Source of the DNA: Corbicula japonica
Lineage: Eukaryota; Mollusca; Bivalvia; Venerida; Cyrenidae
Assembly (NCBI GenBank): GCA_038501625.1
Contig: JAZAYU010000349.1
Coordinates: 408,776-472,775 of the forward strand
Direction of reading: 5' to 3'
DNA: 64,000 bases
Under the pieces are notes generated by a model, which did not search any database, was not told the origin of the DNA, and saw only the letters and a list, made by a program, of their open reading frames with translations. Within the stretch, counting starts at the first letter, position 1. Every line of letters begins with the position of its first letter. Below, piece after piece: positions 23,159 through 35,098 of this stretch. The translations under genes were made by a program, and so were the position numbers.

Positions 23159-23792
23159 GTAAGAACAAAGTTATTTACAATATTTCTTTGTGTAGATATT
23201 GTACCTTTTACATTTGATTTAATACACATATTTGCTTCTGTCTCTTGTTTCATAGAAGAATTCGCAAGTATTATTTTGATTTGGTTGTTTTAACCTCGGG
23301 CGGCTAAGAGCAAAGCTGACCTAGCAATGAAAATACATTTGAGCATTTATTTTATTTTACTATTGTGATTGTCCTTCATCATCAGCGACTGATTTAGAAA
23401 ACAAAATGATTTAATACATTTCAACATCTTTAAAACAGATTATTAAGCAAAAATATAGTTTATTTAATAGGGTAAAGAAAAGTAAAAGAAAGTTGAAAAT
23501 TCGGTGTATAAAAGGCATAAAACTATCATTGTTAATGCAAGAATCATTCGTTTTTTAAATATGCGGATATGAAATTAATATCACGATACTGACATAGTAT
23601 CCGGACATTCTGATATCGGAATATTCGTTGACATCCCTACTCTAGTTTTTTTCTTCAAAAAACTGAGATATACTTATTATAATGATGGCTTCGATTTAAT
23701 AATGTATGAATACAGTACATTTATTAGGTAATCAGCAATTGAATGTTGTAATATTTTTGAAAATTGTTTTATTAATTGTTTCAGGTTAAGCA

Positions 23793-25965
23793 ATGATTAA
23801 GTCAGTAGCCATTTTGTTGTTCGGCGCTTTAGCCGTCAACGCCCAGTACTACAGCAAGAAGGGCGGACTAAGTGGCGGATATGGCGGAATCGGAGGCGGA
23901 TATGGGGGTAGTTTCGGGGGATATGGTGGAATCGGCGGATTCGGGAAAGGAGGTTATGGAGGCGGACATGGGGCTTTTGGCGGAGGATATGGCGGAAGCC
24001 TAGGTGGTTATGGTGGAATCGGCGGATACGGAAAAGGAGGTTTTGGAGGTGGCCTCGTGATCGGAGATGGATATGGTGGTGAGTTTGTTCTCATTTTGAA
24101 TAGTGCAAACATACTGAAAAAAAACTGTTCCCGTGCTATTTGTTATACATCTTCACTTTTCGCAAATCTGTTTAAGCAATATAAATTTATTGCATTTGTT
24201 TTAATACTCCAACTTATTTGTTACTCTGGTCTAACAAACTTTAGAATTATCATCACATCACATAACATTCTAAGTTAATATGTGTTATGCGTACATGTAT
24301 GTTGGTGTAGTGCAGTTTGAACATACATTTACAATTTTGTCTAATGAAAGTGTTAAGAACATTTTATTTTGTTACTGTTTTAGGTGGTTACGGTGGCAAG
24401 TCCTACGGCAGCTATGGCAGTATTGGCGGAAGGTAAGCAATATGTTTAGCATTTATTAAAAACCGTTCAAAACAGGTTTTATTGATTGACATTATAAGGT
24501 AAAACCAGAAAAAGAAAATCCGGTTGAAATTTCCTTATTCCTCATCAGTATTTCTCAAGCCAGTCGTTAACAATTTGCATATTTTATTAACCTAAATATA
24601 CGGATATAATAAACAAAGACTATTCAACTTAATATATATTTAACAGAATAATAAAACTTGATTTTAACAAATTAAATTTATAAACATCAACAATAAGCCA
24701 CTAAAAACATGAAGTGTTAATTATTTAAATCTTGCCATAAGTTTACTTCGTATACATCTTCGTCTTATTTCTCAGTTATAAAATCAGGGCACTAGACAAA
24801 TTTTGAGGGAAGGTACCAATACCCTTCGGAAAGGGAATTTTGTGTCGTGTCAAAACAAAAAGAACAAGAAGGGGGAAATTTAAGTCATATAATTATTACA
24901 CATGTTTTGACTTTAAAGTGTCACCCTTACTCACAACACTGTTTTCCACCACTGATTAAAATAGCTAGTATATTTTGTGACTTTAGACTTACACATATAA
25001 TATTATTTTTATTAAATTAATTTATCAATAACCTGCATTTTAGGGAGTCCATTTCAATTTTACTTTAGATTTTGGAGGGGATTTTTTCTGAAATAGGGGA
25101 AAAACATACTAATTTGAGAGGGGAATGAAGCCCAAATTGGGCCCCAAAATTGCCAAACAAGTGCCCTGAAAATGTACATTGGTATTGACAAATACTTTTT
25201 TCTGTAAAAACTTAATATTGTATTAATAATAATCTGCAAAGAAGAATATTTGAAACTTTTAAAAATAATTTAATTCTATTTTACAGCTATGGAGGAATCG
25301 GACTTGGATACGGTAGCATCGGAGGTGGCAAATACGGAGGTAGCATCGGATACGGTAGCATCGGAGGCGGCAAATACGGTGGTAGCATCGGATACGGTAG
25401 CATCGGAGGTGGCAAATACGGTGGTAGCATCGGATACGGTAGCATCGGAGGTGGCAAATACGGTGGTAGCATCGGATACGGTAGCATCGGAGGTGGCAAA
25501 TTCGGTGGATACGGTGGCATTAGTGGTGGAATCGATGGTGGATACGGTAGCATCGGAGGCGGCAAATACGGTGGTAGCATCGGATACGGTAGCATCGGAG
25601 GCGGCAAATACGGTGGTAGCATCGGATACGGTAGCATCGGAGGCGGCAAATACGGTGGTAGCATCGGATACGGTAGCATCGGAGCTGGCAAATTGGGTGG
25701 ATACGGTGGTATCAGTGGTGGAATCGATGGTGGATACGGTAGCATCGGAGGTGGCCAATACGGCGGTAGTTTCTATGGATACGGTGGTATCGGTGGTGGA
25801 ATCGATGGTGGATACGGTAGCATCGGAGGTGGGAAATTCGGCGATAGTTTCGTTGGATACGGTGGCATCGGTGGTGGAATCGATGGTGGATACGGTAGCA
25901 TCGGTGGAATCAGCGGTGGTATTAGCGGAGGTATCGGTGGCAGCAAAGTTGGAGGCTCTTATTAG
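23793..25965 (+). CDS. Secreted glycine/tyrosine-rich repeat protein, gene 3
   Basis: Coding exons 23785-24078 (ATG at 23793), 24384-24432 and 25287-25965 give 337 codons plus a stop, with the same splice phases (1 and 2) as genes 1 and 2. The signal peptide is [17 protein letters not shown]. The mature part begins [15 protein letters not shown], has the 29-residue duplicated unit in exon 2, and a last exon of [14 protein letters not shown] repeats grading into [13 protein letters not shown] and ending SKVGGSY. A YGGSFYGYGG and FGDSFVGYGG segment near the C-terminus is not present in gene 2. It has no cysteine. An extracellular structural role is inferred. Frame is kept through all repeat-number differences from gene 2, consistent with selection on the protein. 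Confidence 0.9.
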
Positions 25966-26192
25966 TTATTTAAATAAGAAAGTGCCTCAGATTTTGTGTT
26001 GGGAGAAGTTTATCTCTCAGTTACGAAAGTAAAATACAAATAAGTGTGATAATGTTGTGATAGTATTGCGAGCAAATTGTCTTACTGCGAAAGATAGTTC
26101 CTATCGTTTTACCACCTGATCTAATTGTATTATGTTTGTTTGTGTTTTTCTGAAAACGAAGATTGTTAATTTATTTCCATAATTTATGTGAT

Positions 26193-26198
26193 AATAAA
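26193..26198 (+). terminator. Polyadenylation signal, gene 3
   Basis: AATAAA lies 228 nt after the stop, in the same context as gene 2. Confidence 0.65.
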
Positions 26199-26751
26199 GT
26201 TATTGTTATGAAAGAACAAAGTCTGTTTTATTTATTAGCTTCCATTTCTTCCACTAAACTGCTTTAAACAAACCTTACCTGCAATATTTTCAGATGTATA
26301 TGAGTTGTTTTTTGTATATATTTAGGTTTGATGTTTGGTGAATTTCAAAGTTCTCGTTTCTTATATATTTAACGATCATAAATAGTAATATTTGTGCCAC
26401 TTAATGATTTTTGAGCATTATTATTACAGTCAAAACGAGTTTGGAATCGTGTGCTTTTAGATAAATGAAATATTTTTTTTAAATAAGCCATAAAACAACA
26501 ACAGCAACAACAACCGCTATTTATTGCATTTAAACATTTCCATGATTTTGGAAATAAACAGCGGAAACAAAATAAATTATAGTGTTAACATGCAATAATA
26601 TTTTAAAAGCAAATATTACGAATAACAAATAATAGGGGAATACAACAACCAAAGAAATATATGTTTACAGTAGTCACATTGAACATATACTACTCAAATT
26701 TTGCTAAGCACAAAGTTAACCACACATCATTGTAAAGTTAACATTATAATT

Positions 26752-27243
26752 GGGGCACGCCACGGGAAAAGGGACATTCGGTCATAATTTGTGACATTTT
26801 AGTTGTTACTATATTTAGAAATAACCTACAACAATCTATTATTTTCTCATATCTAAAAGTTGATATTTTTTTTACAATAAATTTTAATTAATTTTTTTAC
26901 CGCGAAATGCATTTATAATGAATGTCGTCTGCTCAAATTTACGACGTCTTTTCAATAATTGACGTCAACTGTCCGAAGGTACCTTTTTCCAGCGACGCGC
27001 TCCAAATTTTTGCATTTTTTGAAATATTTACATTTCAGTTGTTACTATATTTAGAAATAACCTACTACGATCTATTATTTTCTCATATCTATAAGTTGAT
27101 TTTTTTTTTACAAATTTTGCCAATAGAATGGTATTTTTTTTACCGCAAATGCATTATAATGAATGTCGTCTGCTCAAATTTACGACGTCTTTTCAATAAT
27201 TGACGTCAACTGTCCGAAGGTACCTTTTTCCGCGACGCGCCCC
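26752..27243. mobile_element. One complete and one partial MITE R4 in tandem
   Basis: 26752-27003 is a full copy with ends GGGGCACGCCACGGGAAAAG and GACGCGCTCC. From about 27027 to 27243 its right three quarters are repeated (CAGTTGTTACTATATTTAGA onward), ending GACGCGCCCC. Both contain TTGACGTCAA. The second unit lacks the left terminal repeat. Confidence 0.75.
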
Positions 27244-27628
27244 AAATTATATTTACATTTTAAATCATTTAGCAATTTATCAAGAAGGTCCCCTGTGTAT
27301 ACATGATATCGAACGTTTGCCGTACAAGGTCACCCTGTAATTTCATAGTGTTTAACGTAAGCTGCATACATGAACCCGACGTTTAAACGACAGTATTACT
27401 TTTACTTGAAAGACTTAATGTTTTGACTGATTTACGGCAAATGTTGGGGTTAGGAGGCATTTATCGCACGCAGACATCCATGAATGTGTTTGGCTTTTTT
27501 TTCATAGTTATAAACATGCCCATCTTAAACATCATTCTATTCTAATTTTAAGTACACCGGACGCTGAAAATGACAAATTTCGTATAATTTTTATATTTTA
27601 ATAACGCAATGTCAGTTTAAAATTTACC

Positions 27629-27693
27629 TTAGCCATTTCAGCCAATCAGATTCTTGGCATTTGAGACTGGTTTCCAGTATAACCTCCAGCCCT
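27629..27693. repeat. Palindromic repeat P1, fragment
   Basis: Contains AGCCATTTCAGCCAATCAGA and GAGACTGGTTTCCAG. Only the central part and one shortened arm are present. Confidence 0.5.
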
Positions 27694-27799
27694 GTAAATA
27701 TGTTTCAATAATGATTGATGGATGTGTGAGGTAGGCGTGATGGTAAATCGTTTAGTGTCATTTTGTTTAAAAGTAAGTATATAGTCGGTCAAACTAAGC

Positions 27800-27925
27800 T
27801 ATAAGCGCATCGCAAAAATATGCGCATTTTCGGCGGCTTAAATACATGTATAAGCGCATATTGAAAAAAAGCGCATATAAGGCCGCTTAAATATTAGCTT
27901 CATATCAAAAATAAGCGCACAAAAG
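27800..27925. repeat. AAGCGCAT-rich short repeat block
   Basis: TAAGCGCAT and its complement occur repeatedly, together with an inverted GCGGCTTAAATA / GGCCGCTTAAATAT pair. It directly precedes the minisatellite. Confidence 0.5.
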
Positions 27926-27939
27926 CTTCATAAAACTAT

Positions 27940-28545
27940 TTATCAAGATCCTTAAACTATTTATCAAGATCCTTAAAATTCGATCTTAAACAATAGCACG
28001 AAAGAGCCACAAAAACATATTTCACATTATAAAGTATTTAATATCAAGATTCTTAAAATTCGATCTTAAACTATTGCACGAAAGAGCAACAGCAACATAT
28101 TTAACGTTTTAAAGTATTTATCAAGATCCTAAAATTCGATCTTAAATAATAGCACGAAAGACCAGCAACAACATATTTAACGTTTTAAAGTATTTATTAA
28201 GGTGCTTAAATTTTAAATTCGATCTTAAAAAATAACACGAATGAGCAACAACAACATATTTAACGTTTTAAAGTATTTATCAAGATCTTACACAATAGCA
28301 CGAAAAATTAACAACAACATATTTAACGTCTTAATGTATTTCTCAAGATCCCAAGATCCGAACAATTTGATCTTAAACAATAACACGAAAGAGCAACAAC
28401 AGCATACTGTATTTAACGTTTTAACGTATTTATCAAGATCTCAAGATCGAAAAAAATCGATCTTAAACAACAGCACGAAAGAGCAACATCAACATATTAA
28501 ACGTTTTAAAGTATTCATTAAGATCAGAAAAGTTCGATCTTGCTT
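27940..28545. repeat. Minisatellite, about 75-bp unit
   Basis: About eight imperfect units combine CATATTTAACGTTTTAAAGT, ATTTATCAAGATCCT, AAATTCGATCTTAAA and AGCACGAAAGAGCAACAACA. The open frame through it is a by-product of the repeat. Confidence 0.85.
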
Positions 28546-31140
28546 TGAAGAGCGAATTTCAAATTTCAATAGGTAAAATTGAACAAGATAAGGTGCAGAC
28601 ACGCTTTTTAATGCGTTGATAACAAGCTACTAACTGACTTAGAATGTATTCGTATCCCCTTTATCTTAGCCGCGCCCCGCAAAATGTATATTCGGTGACA
28701 TTTTGGCATTTAGTTATTGATTTTAATATTCTACAAGTTTTAGCTTTCCAAAAAGCTAGTCGGTCATAAGCATCACATTTTAACAAAGACGGCTCTGAAG
28801 TTTAAACACTGTGCCACAAATATACATCCGCTGTTCCGGCACTAGTCAACTTCTATCAAACAAGATGTAGGCTCGAACAAACAAGATATAGGGATGCAAT
28901 TGCTTTCGTTTCTTTTCCTGACATGTAATCCCTGCAAAGAAGAGGCCCTCGGATGAAGAGAAAAAGTTCTCATATATTAAAACGGACTATATGGACCACG
29001 GAGGAATACTGCGTTATTTTGGCGTAATGCAACCTTTAAAAGAAAATTCGAAGTGACAATCCTCTTCATTCAGCAAAACGAATACAGTACACAAGGTAGT
29101 GCTGGTCAAGTATCAGTGCACATGTTTTTTTTACAAGCTGGCTACAAAGAATGCATTTTGCACGTGCCTTTTTCGTTTAAATATCTTATATCTCGACTGC
29201 TTTCTCCAGCATAAAATTAAAAAATGCATCCCAAACAAAGCCGGAAAATGTACTGAATCACATTTTTATATCTTAAGACTGCTAGTCTGTGACAATGTCT
29301 CAGTTTTACCATATCACTTGGATAATATTTGGAGAAATGATACAGAAAACCACAAAAAGTATGATTAACCGTTTGAACTTTTGGATAGAAAGCTTAAGTG
29401 ATTAACAATATCAGTTTAAACTTTAGAATACTTGGAATATTTGTAGAATACTTTGAATAATTGTATTTCATGGAATTCTTTATCTTCGACCTGGTCTGTG
29501 GACTATAGCATGAGCTTAACCTTGGATGTCGGCAATTTGTAACTGATCTCTTAAAAATATGCAGTAGCACGTGCATGCAGGTAGATTTAAATTTACCGGA
29601 GTGGGGCGCTAACTGGCCAGTTCTGACTCGGCCATAATGTATCCAGACTTTGCCAGTAATTTCTTATCACTCACATGGAATACGTCCAGGTTATACCCTT
29701 TACATGACTGATAAAATATGGAAATTCTGTAGGTTTCGCTTATTTGGATTACCGGTGGCGTCGATAACGCCAAAAAACGACAGAACTTTACTGTTTCGCC
29801 ATTGGCAAATACTTTTCTGAAACGCAAATTTGCAAAAGAAAATATTTTTATCTCAGGTTTCTGTTTGAGTTATTGATTCGTCAGCTTGTAAATGAAGCTC
29901 AATCACCTTTATAATTTAAATATTTTTCTTTTTCTCATGTTCAAACGAAGCTTACATAGTTGTGTTATTCGTGAATAAATAGATCGTCTATTACTAAGAG
30001 TTACATGAACGTACCCATGAGTGAAATCAAATTGAGCCTAAACGTGTAAAGCATTTCCCGCGAAACCCTTAACCCAAATGTCTGACCCCACATACACAGG
30101 AATACTTGTGAAACACCTTTAAAACAGTGACATAATCCCGATATTTTGGTCATAGAATTAATTAAAAACAAATAGCTTTTCGTTGTCACAGTTTCACAGA
30201 AAATCGTCTTAATAACAAAAACAGTCAATGTGATCAGCACAAAGTTCAAGTGAAATTAATAAATGCATCAACATAGGAATACATTTTTTACCGTCTCCTC
30301 ACGGTCACTGACCTGATTTGACCTGGTTTGCGGACCTAACTAGAACTACACTATATGAACGTTGGTAAATAATACTGTCTATGTAAATAAGCGTCGCTTG
30401 TCTGCTAAGTGAACAGTCAAAGCGCTGAAAGCGTTGAAAGACTGGCGCGCTGGTTGAATCGAACATGCCCGGCACAGATATCATTACTGTAAACATATGA
30501 AACTATGTGTGATTTTTTCGTTAAACTTTGTGAAAGTTACTATCATCAACATTAGCAAATAATTCTGTATATTCAGGGATTTCAATAGATGCAGGTACTT
30601 GTATTTTGATGCAAGGAAATTAGGTTTTCTACTTTTTTTTCACCTGAATCTTAGGTGGGGGTCAGAAGCGTATGATTAGTGGTTAAATTTTGCTAGAATA
30701 ACGATGATCAGGCTCCGCCACAACTGAGTATTGTCAACAATGAAATGCACAAGGCTCACGTACCTTAAGAGACTGAAACAGTTATAATCTTAATTTTTAA
30801 GTCAAACTCAGTGTTTCATTACAACTGACAGAATTAGGATTAAACTTTCAGAAGCCTCTTTTTTTCTTGGGCCCAAGTGCTGACTGCCTTATTATAATCA
30901 AACTTCAGTACATCAGGACCTTCCATGGATATCATTAACAATGAATTTAATGTTGAATTGTTAAGCCTGCTTCTAAGCTTTGTCTTCACTCTTGATAAGG
31001 TGGAAAAAAAAAACACTAAAATCTGAAATTAAATTAATTTACGATACCAGTAAACATATAGACAGCTTCACATATATAAAAATAATATCATAATAGGTAT
31101 TCAGTTAACACAAACAGGTATAATAAATTATGTAGTAGCA
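28546..31140. other. Intergenic DNA, no supported gene
   Basis: Holds an R4 fragment near 28671-28735 and AT-rich sequence. A 72-codon minus-strand frame at 29827-29609 looks slightly coding-like, with a possible acceptor TTTGCGTTTCAG just upstream on the minus strand, but it has no recognisable domain and no good donor. Confidence 0.45.
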
Positions 31141-31149
31141 AATTATTTT

Positions 31150-31310
31150 GCCACTGACTGTTCCAAGGCGCTTACCCATACGGTTCCCCTTTTTTGTTAA
31201 ACAATCAACAAACAAATAATTTATTTCATCTCTTATTTTTGCTGAAGGGGAGGCTGTGTTTTATGAGTGTGGCGATTCCTGATATGCATATTTCCCTTTT
31301 TATATATAGT
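31150..31310 (+). repeat. Repeat R2, partial copy
   Basis: Shares GACTGTTCCAAGGCG, GGGGAGGCTGT and GTGTGGCGATTCCTGATATG with the copy at 9780-9990. Confidence 0.55.
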
Positions 31311-31355
31311 AGCATGAAATTGAGTTATTTTATTTATGTAATGCAAGTCACAAGG

Positions 31356-31769
31356 CTAAATAAATATATATAAAAAAACATTGCCAATTTCTTGCAACCA
31401 GGAGTAGACTTTCTTCCACTTAGGATCGACACCTGACTGGATCGAACTGGCTGTTCGAGGTAGCCGGCGTTGATTCCGTGTCTCGGGATGTTGGGGTACC
31501 GCGTCCGGCGTCGGAGTAATTTCACGACGTGAAGGGGTACTTGGCGTCGTCAGAGTCGCTCTTGAAGGGCTATCCGGAATGATCTCGATCTCATTTCTAG
31601 AATTTTGAAGTTCAGAATGCCCGATGGAGTTGGCATCAGACTCACAAGGCCGGTTTCTCTTGAAATAAGATAGAATTGACGAGTCGTCGTTCTTTCGCGC
31701 ATGCATACTTGAAAATGTGTCCGACGAAAACGAACTGATCGGTACGATGATAGCGCAGTAAAATACCAC
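31356..31769 (-). CDS. Hypothetical Ser/Pro/Arg-rich frame, possible first exon
   Basis: A 137-codon frame in a locally GC-richer stretch. From an internal Met near 31705 it reads MHARKNDDSSILSYFKRNRP, followed by an acidic/Ser-Thr-Pro-rich linker and a basic RNQRRLPRTASS segment. A short SSILSYFKR start with a disordered linker recalls the N-termini of some nuclear or transposase-derived proteins. That resemblance is weak, and no domain is identifiable. No clear splice donor follows. It may be a real exon, a decayed transposon gene or chance. Confidence 0.25.
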   Translation of the reverse strand: MVFYCAIIVPISSFSSDTFSSMHARKNDDSSILSYFKRNRPCESDANSIGHSELQNSRNEIEIIPDSPSRATLTTPSTPSRREITPTPDAVPQHPETRNQRRLPRTASSIQSGVDPKWKKVYSWLQEIGNVFLYIFI

Positions 31770-32953
31770 ATAATGTATTTCTTTTGCAATTTAAGTTCTA
31801 ACTGCAACGTGCCAATAGATTTGTTTAAAACAAATCCATTATCGCACAATTATTTTCATAAATGTATACAGTACAATTTTCGAAGTGTTTGTCTTCTAAT
31901 CACAGAACTAAGAATAACCAAATAATTACTCATGATCGCATCTCATTAAAATCACTGAACAGTATGTCAAACTATTAATTGAGAATATCAAGAGTCAACA
32001 GAGCCAAAATACGATCAAACGACACCGACAGACTTGCGAATTCACCACGTGGAGAGGCGGAGTTATCCAGCTGATAGTAAACAAATCGATTGTGATTGGT
32101 CAAATCGCCCATTGCCTAACCTTGAATGAGGTGTGTATTGAAAAGCGACCTGTGTTTACAATGCAAGAAAAAGAAAACTATGACATGTCGATTTTGAATA
32201 AACGGATGTCGGCGAATTTAACACTTGTTGAAAATAGATCAAAGCTTGTTAACGGTTGTCTGGGGAGAACACTGGGACCCGGCCCGGTCCTTGTTAGCCG
32301 AGCAAAATCTCGATCCACAACTACTCCAACCTAACCAAAATGGCAACCCACACTATCTCCCGCTTGTCACGTGACTGATTTGTTTTTAATCGTTCTTTTA
32401 ATATCCTTTTATAGTTGTTCGAACAACAACATTTAATTGTTTTCTTGTTTTTATTTGTAGCATTATCTTTCAAAGTTCGCATTCCTTCTCGAAATATTTG
32501 TATTTTCTTAAACTGCACTACTTTTTATGCCACACAACTGCGAAATCTTTCAGGCGTAACTAAACTACTCATTCATATCCTGTTGCTTGCTCACTGCCGT
32601 AGCTGGTCATGATTTTAATCTACATTTGTTCGATGGAATTTTTGGCATGGATGCTCCAAAATAACACGGAAACTTACTATCAATCGCTCAGAATTCGTGG
32701 AATGGTGTGCTGCATTGTGCTTGACCACTTACTTGATACGCTCTCGTGGTCGCAATGATACACCCGAAGTTAAGGACTGCGCGTCGCAGAGTTCACAGCA
32801 TCGTTAGTTAAGTAAAAACGCATCGAATGTGGAAAGTTCTATGGTACCGCTATGACCTAGGAGGCATTTATGTTAGTACATATGCTTCCAGGTTTACGAT
32901 ACTTAAACAACTTCATTATTTCTATACGTCCTGAATAAAATTATAAATTAAGA

Positions 32954-33215
32954 GAAACATGGTTATCTAAATAAATGTCTTTTCCGGTAAACGTCTTCTC
33001 TATACATCAAGCAATCAAACATCAGCCTCTACACTATCCTTTTGCATGCGTCTTAGGAACAGGTGACCGACAATAAATTAGGTATACAAGAAACATGATT
33101 ATCTACATTTAATGTCTTTTCCGGTAAACGTCTTCAATCTCTATATATCAAGCAATCAAACATCAGCCTCTACACTTTCCTTTTGCATTCGTCTTAGAAT
33201 CAGGTGGCATAGTCT
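32954..33215. repeat. Tandem duplication, 136-bp period
   Basis: Two copies share AATGTCTTTTCCGGTAAACG and CAAGCAATCAAACATCAGCC and differ at a few sites. No gene is attached. Confidence 0.8.
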
Positions 33216-33469
33216 AAATTATCCGTTCTGGACCGTGAGTCAATGTTAACCGGTGTTTAGGCTAAAGATCTTAAGTTTGGTCGATTATAATATGCCGGTC
33301 ATCAGGATGACCGACAAAAAAGAACTGACGAAAGAATTACTATAAAGCAATGTTTAATGTGTAGACTGCATCTTCAAATAAGATTAACAGTTACTGAAAT
33401 CGGTTATAAGATTGAGGTCACCTGTTCATAATTTGTGTAACCAAATTATCGCAAAACGGGTATACATCC

Positions 33470-33930
33470 TTCTTTCAATCGCTTTTATACCATTTTGTGT
33501 CGCATTTTCAAAGAAAAAGCGATACATACAGATCGCTTTGTTCGTCTGTCGGTCCTCCGTCCGTAAAAAAGCTTGACATTGACTATATTTTGCCATTTCT
33601 TAATATTTCCCTCCATCAAGCTTTCAAATAATATTGCTTATCACAACACGTTCATGATGATGTCATTTTTTTAGTTAAAGTAAAGATGACATTTGTTGGA
33701 GTTATGACCGTTTTTGTACTTAGATTTTGACACGAAAACTTAACGTTGGCTATAACTTTGCTACATTGTATATTCTTCACCAAACTTTCAAACTATATTG
33801 TTAATGACAACATGGTCGTGATAGAATCAAGGTCAATGTCACATTTAACGGAGTTATGCCCCTTTTTGAACTTGGATTTTTTATTCTGACAAAGTACCAG
33901 AGGGCGACACAAGACTTCAACTGAACACCC
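33470..33930. repeat. Interspersed repeat with two internal units
   Basis: Begins near a GCTTTGTTCGTCTGTCGG block, then has two related units each containing ACTTTGC/TTTTGCCA, TTCACCAAACTTTCAAACTA-like and GGAGTTATG(A/C)CC...TTT segments, ending near ACACCCACCTAGTTGCA. This style is common among mollusc interspersed repeats; not coding. Confidence 0.5.
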
Positions 33931-33945
33931 ACCTAGTTGCACTAA

Positions 33946-35060
33946 TATAAGAGATAAGTCACTCTTGTTGCAAATAAGAACAAAACTATAATTTTCATTT
34001 ATATTAATTTATTTTATTCATGTTTTATTTCATTCAAAATACAACAATTATGCAAAATCATAACAAAAAGAACACTTTTTTCTCTAAGCTGAAGCTTTTA
34101 AGTAGTAAAATAAATAATGAAAATGTTAATGACATGTTTCGCATGCGCTCGTTAAATTTCGAAAATAATTCGCCACTTTTAACATATTTAGGAAAGGAAT
34201 CTTAAAATATACATTATAGTCATACAAATTTATTTTAACAAAGTATAATCATGTTACAAAAATAATTACTATGTTGTCCTGACGCTTAAAAATAATCAAT
34301 AAACTTACGAGCCATTTCACTAACAAATTAATATTTTTTTGTAAAGGAAGTAACATTATTAGCAATTAAAAATTTCAGAAAATCACTGTTAATGGTGAGC
34401 CGATTAATTTTTAAAGGCACTGTACTGTCGGATATTTTTTTGGTCTATTAAAAAGTTCTTGTATGTAAATTTTACTCGAATTTCCGGACGCATGTTCTTT
34501 TTCAAGAAAAGAAACAGAAATCTATGTAATATTATTCAATCTGTTTTTATTAATACAAATACTGATGTCTCCGAAAAATTGAATAATAAATGAAAACTTT
34601 AATAAAAATAACACTGATTTCTCTTTATGAAGAATTTCGCATTTCTTAAAGGAAATGAAAGCATGTAGAATTTAGAGAAGAGCATAGTTTATATGAAAAG
34701 CAATATCCACACTCACTGTCTTTTCATTGGATAGTAACCGAAATGCGAGGATAGAAAAATAAATCAGGACGAAATATAAAAATAAATAAATAAATAATAA
34801 AAACAGGAATGTTATAAATTAAAAAGTTAAATAAAGATCGCGATCCTTATCAAAACATTTTCTTATGAAGCATAACAGGCTGTGTGTCCGCTGTATAAAG
34901 TCGGCCCGTTCTTGAAATCTTTGCTGTATTATTATTACATGTATACTGGGGAACTAAAACATAGCTATGTTATCAATTTTTGGTATAAGGAACACATTGC
35001 TTTGTCCCGATCACGATAAATAGAAATTCTTGACAATATTTATCTTCATAATTGCTACTG
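33946..35060. other. AT-rich intergenic DNA
   Basis: Very AT-rich. The 61-codon frame at 34020 has no supporting feature. Several TTTATT motifs could serve as polyadenylation signals for the minus-strand gene 4. Confidence 0.4.
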
Positions 35061-35067
35061 TTGTTTG

Positions 35068-35073
35068 TTTATT
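35068..35073 (-). terminator. Possible polyadenylation signal, gene 4
   Basis: AATAAA on the minus strand only 26 nt after the stop. Further signals lie downstream, so the real 3' end is uncertain. Confidence 0.35.
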
Positions 35074-35098
35074 ATTTTTTTCTTGCAGATACTTGCGT

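Larger units (their letters stand above)
20576..26660 (+). repeat. Segmental duplication, copy C (contains gene 3)
   Basis: Collinear with 8640-16640. It lacks the four larger insertions of copy B but carries an R1 insertion at 21624-21782 not found there. Promoter, splice sites, introns and polyadenylation signal of the gene are conserved between the copies. Confidence 0.85.

Noticed and set aside
27940..28545. Regularly spaced repeats considered as a CRISPR array
   Set aside because: The units are contiguous, diverged and lack unique spacers, and the DNA is from an animal genome.
28241..28576. 111-codon frame with NVLKYLSRS repeats
   Set aside because: Translation of the 75-bp minisatellite.
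29609..29827. 72-codon minus-strand frame with coding-like composition
   Set aside because: A possible acceptor precedes it, but there is no acceptable donor, partner exon or domain.
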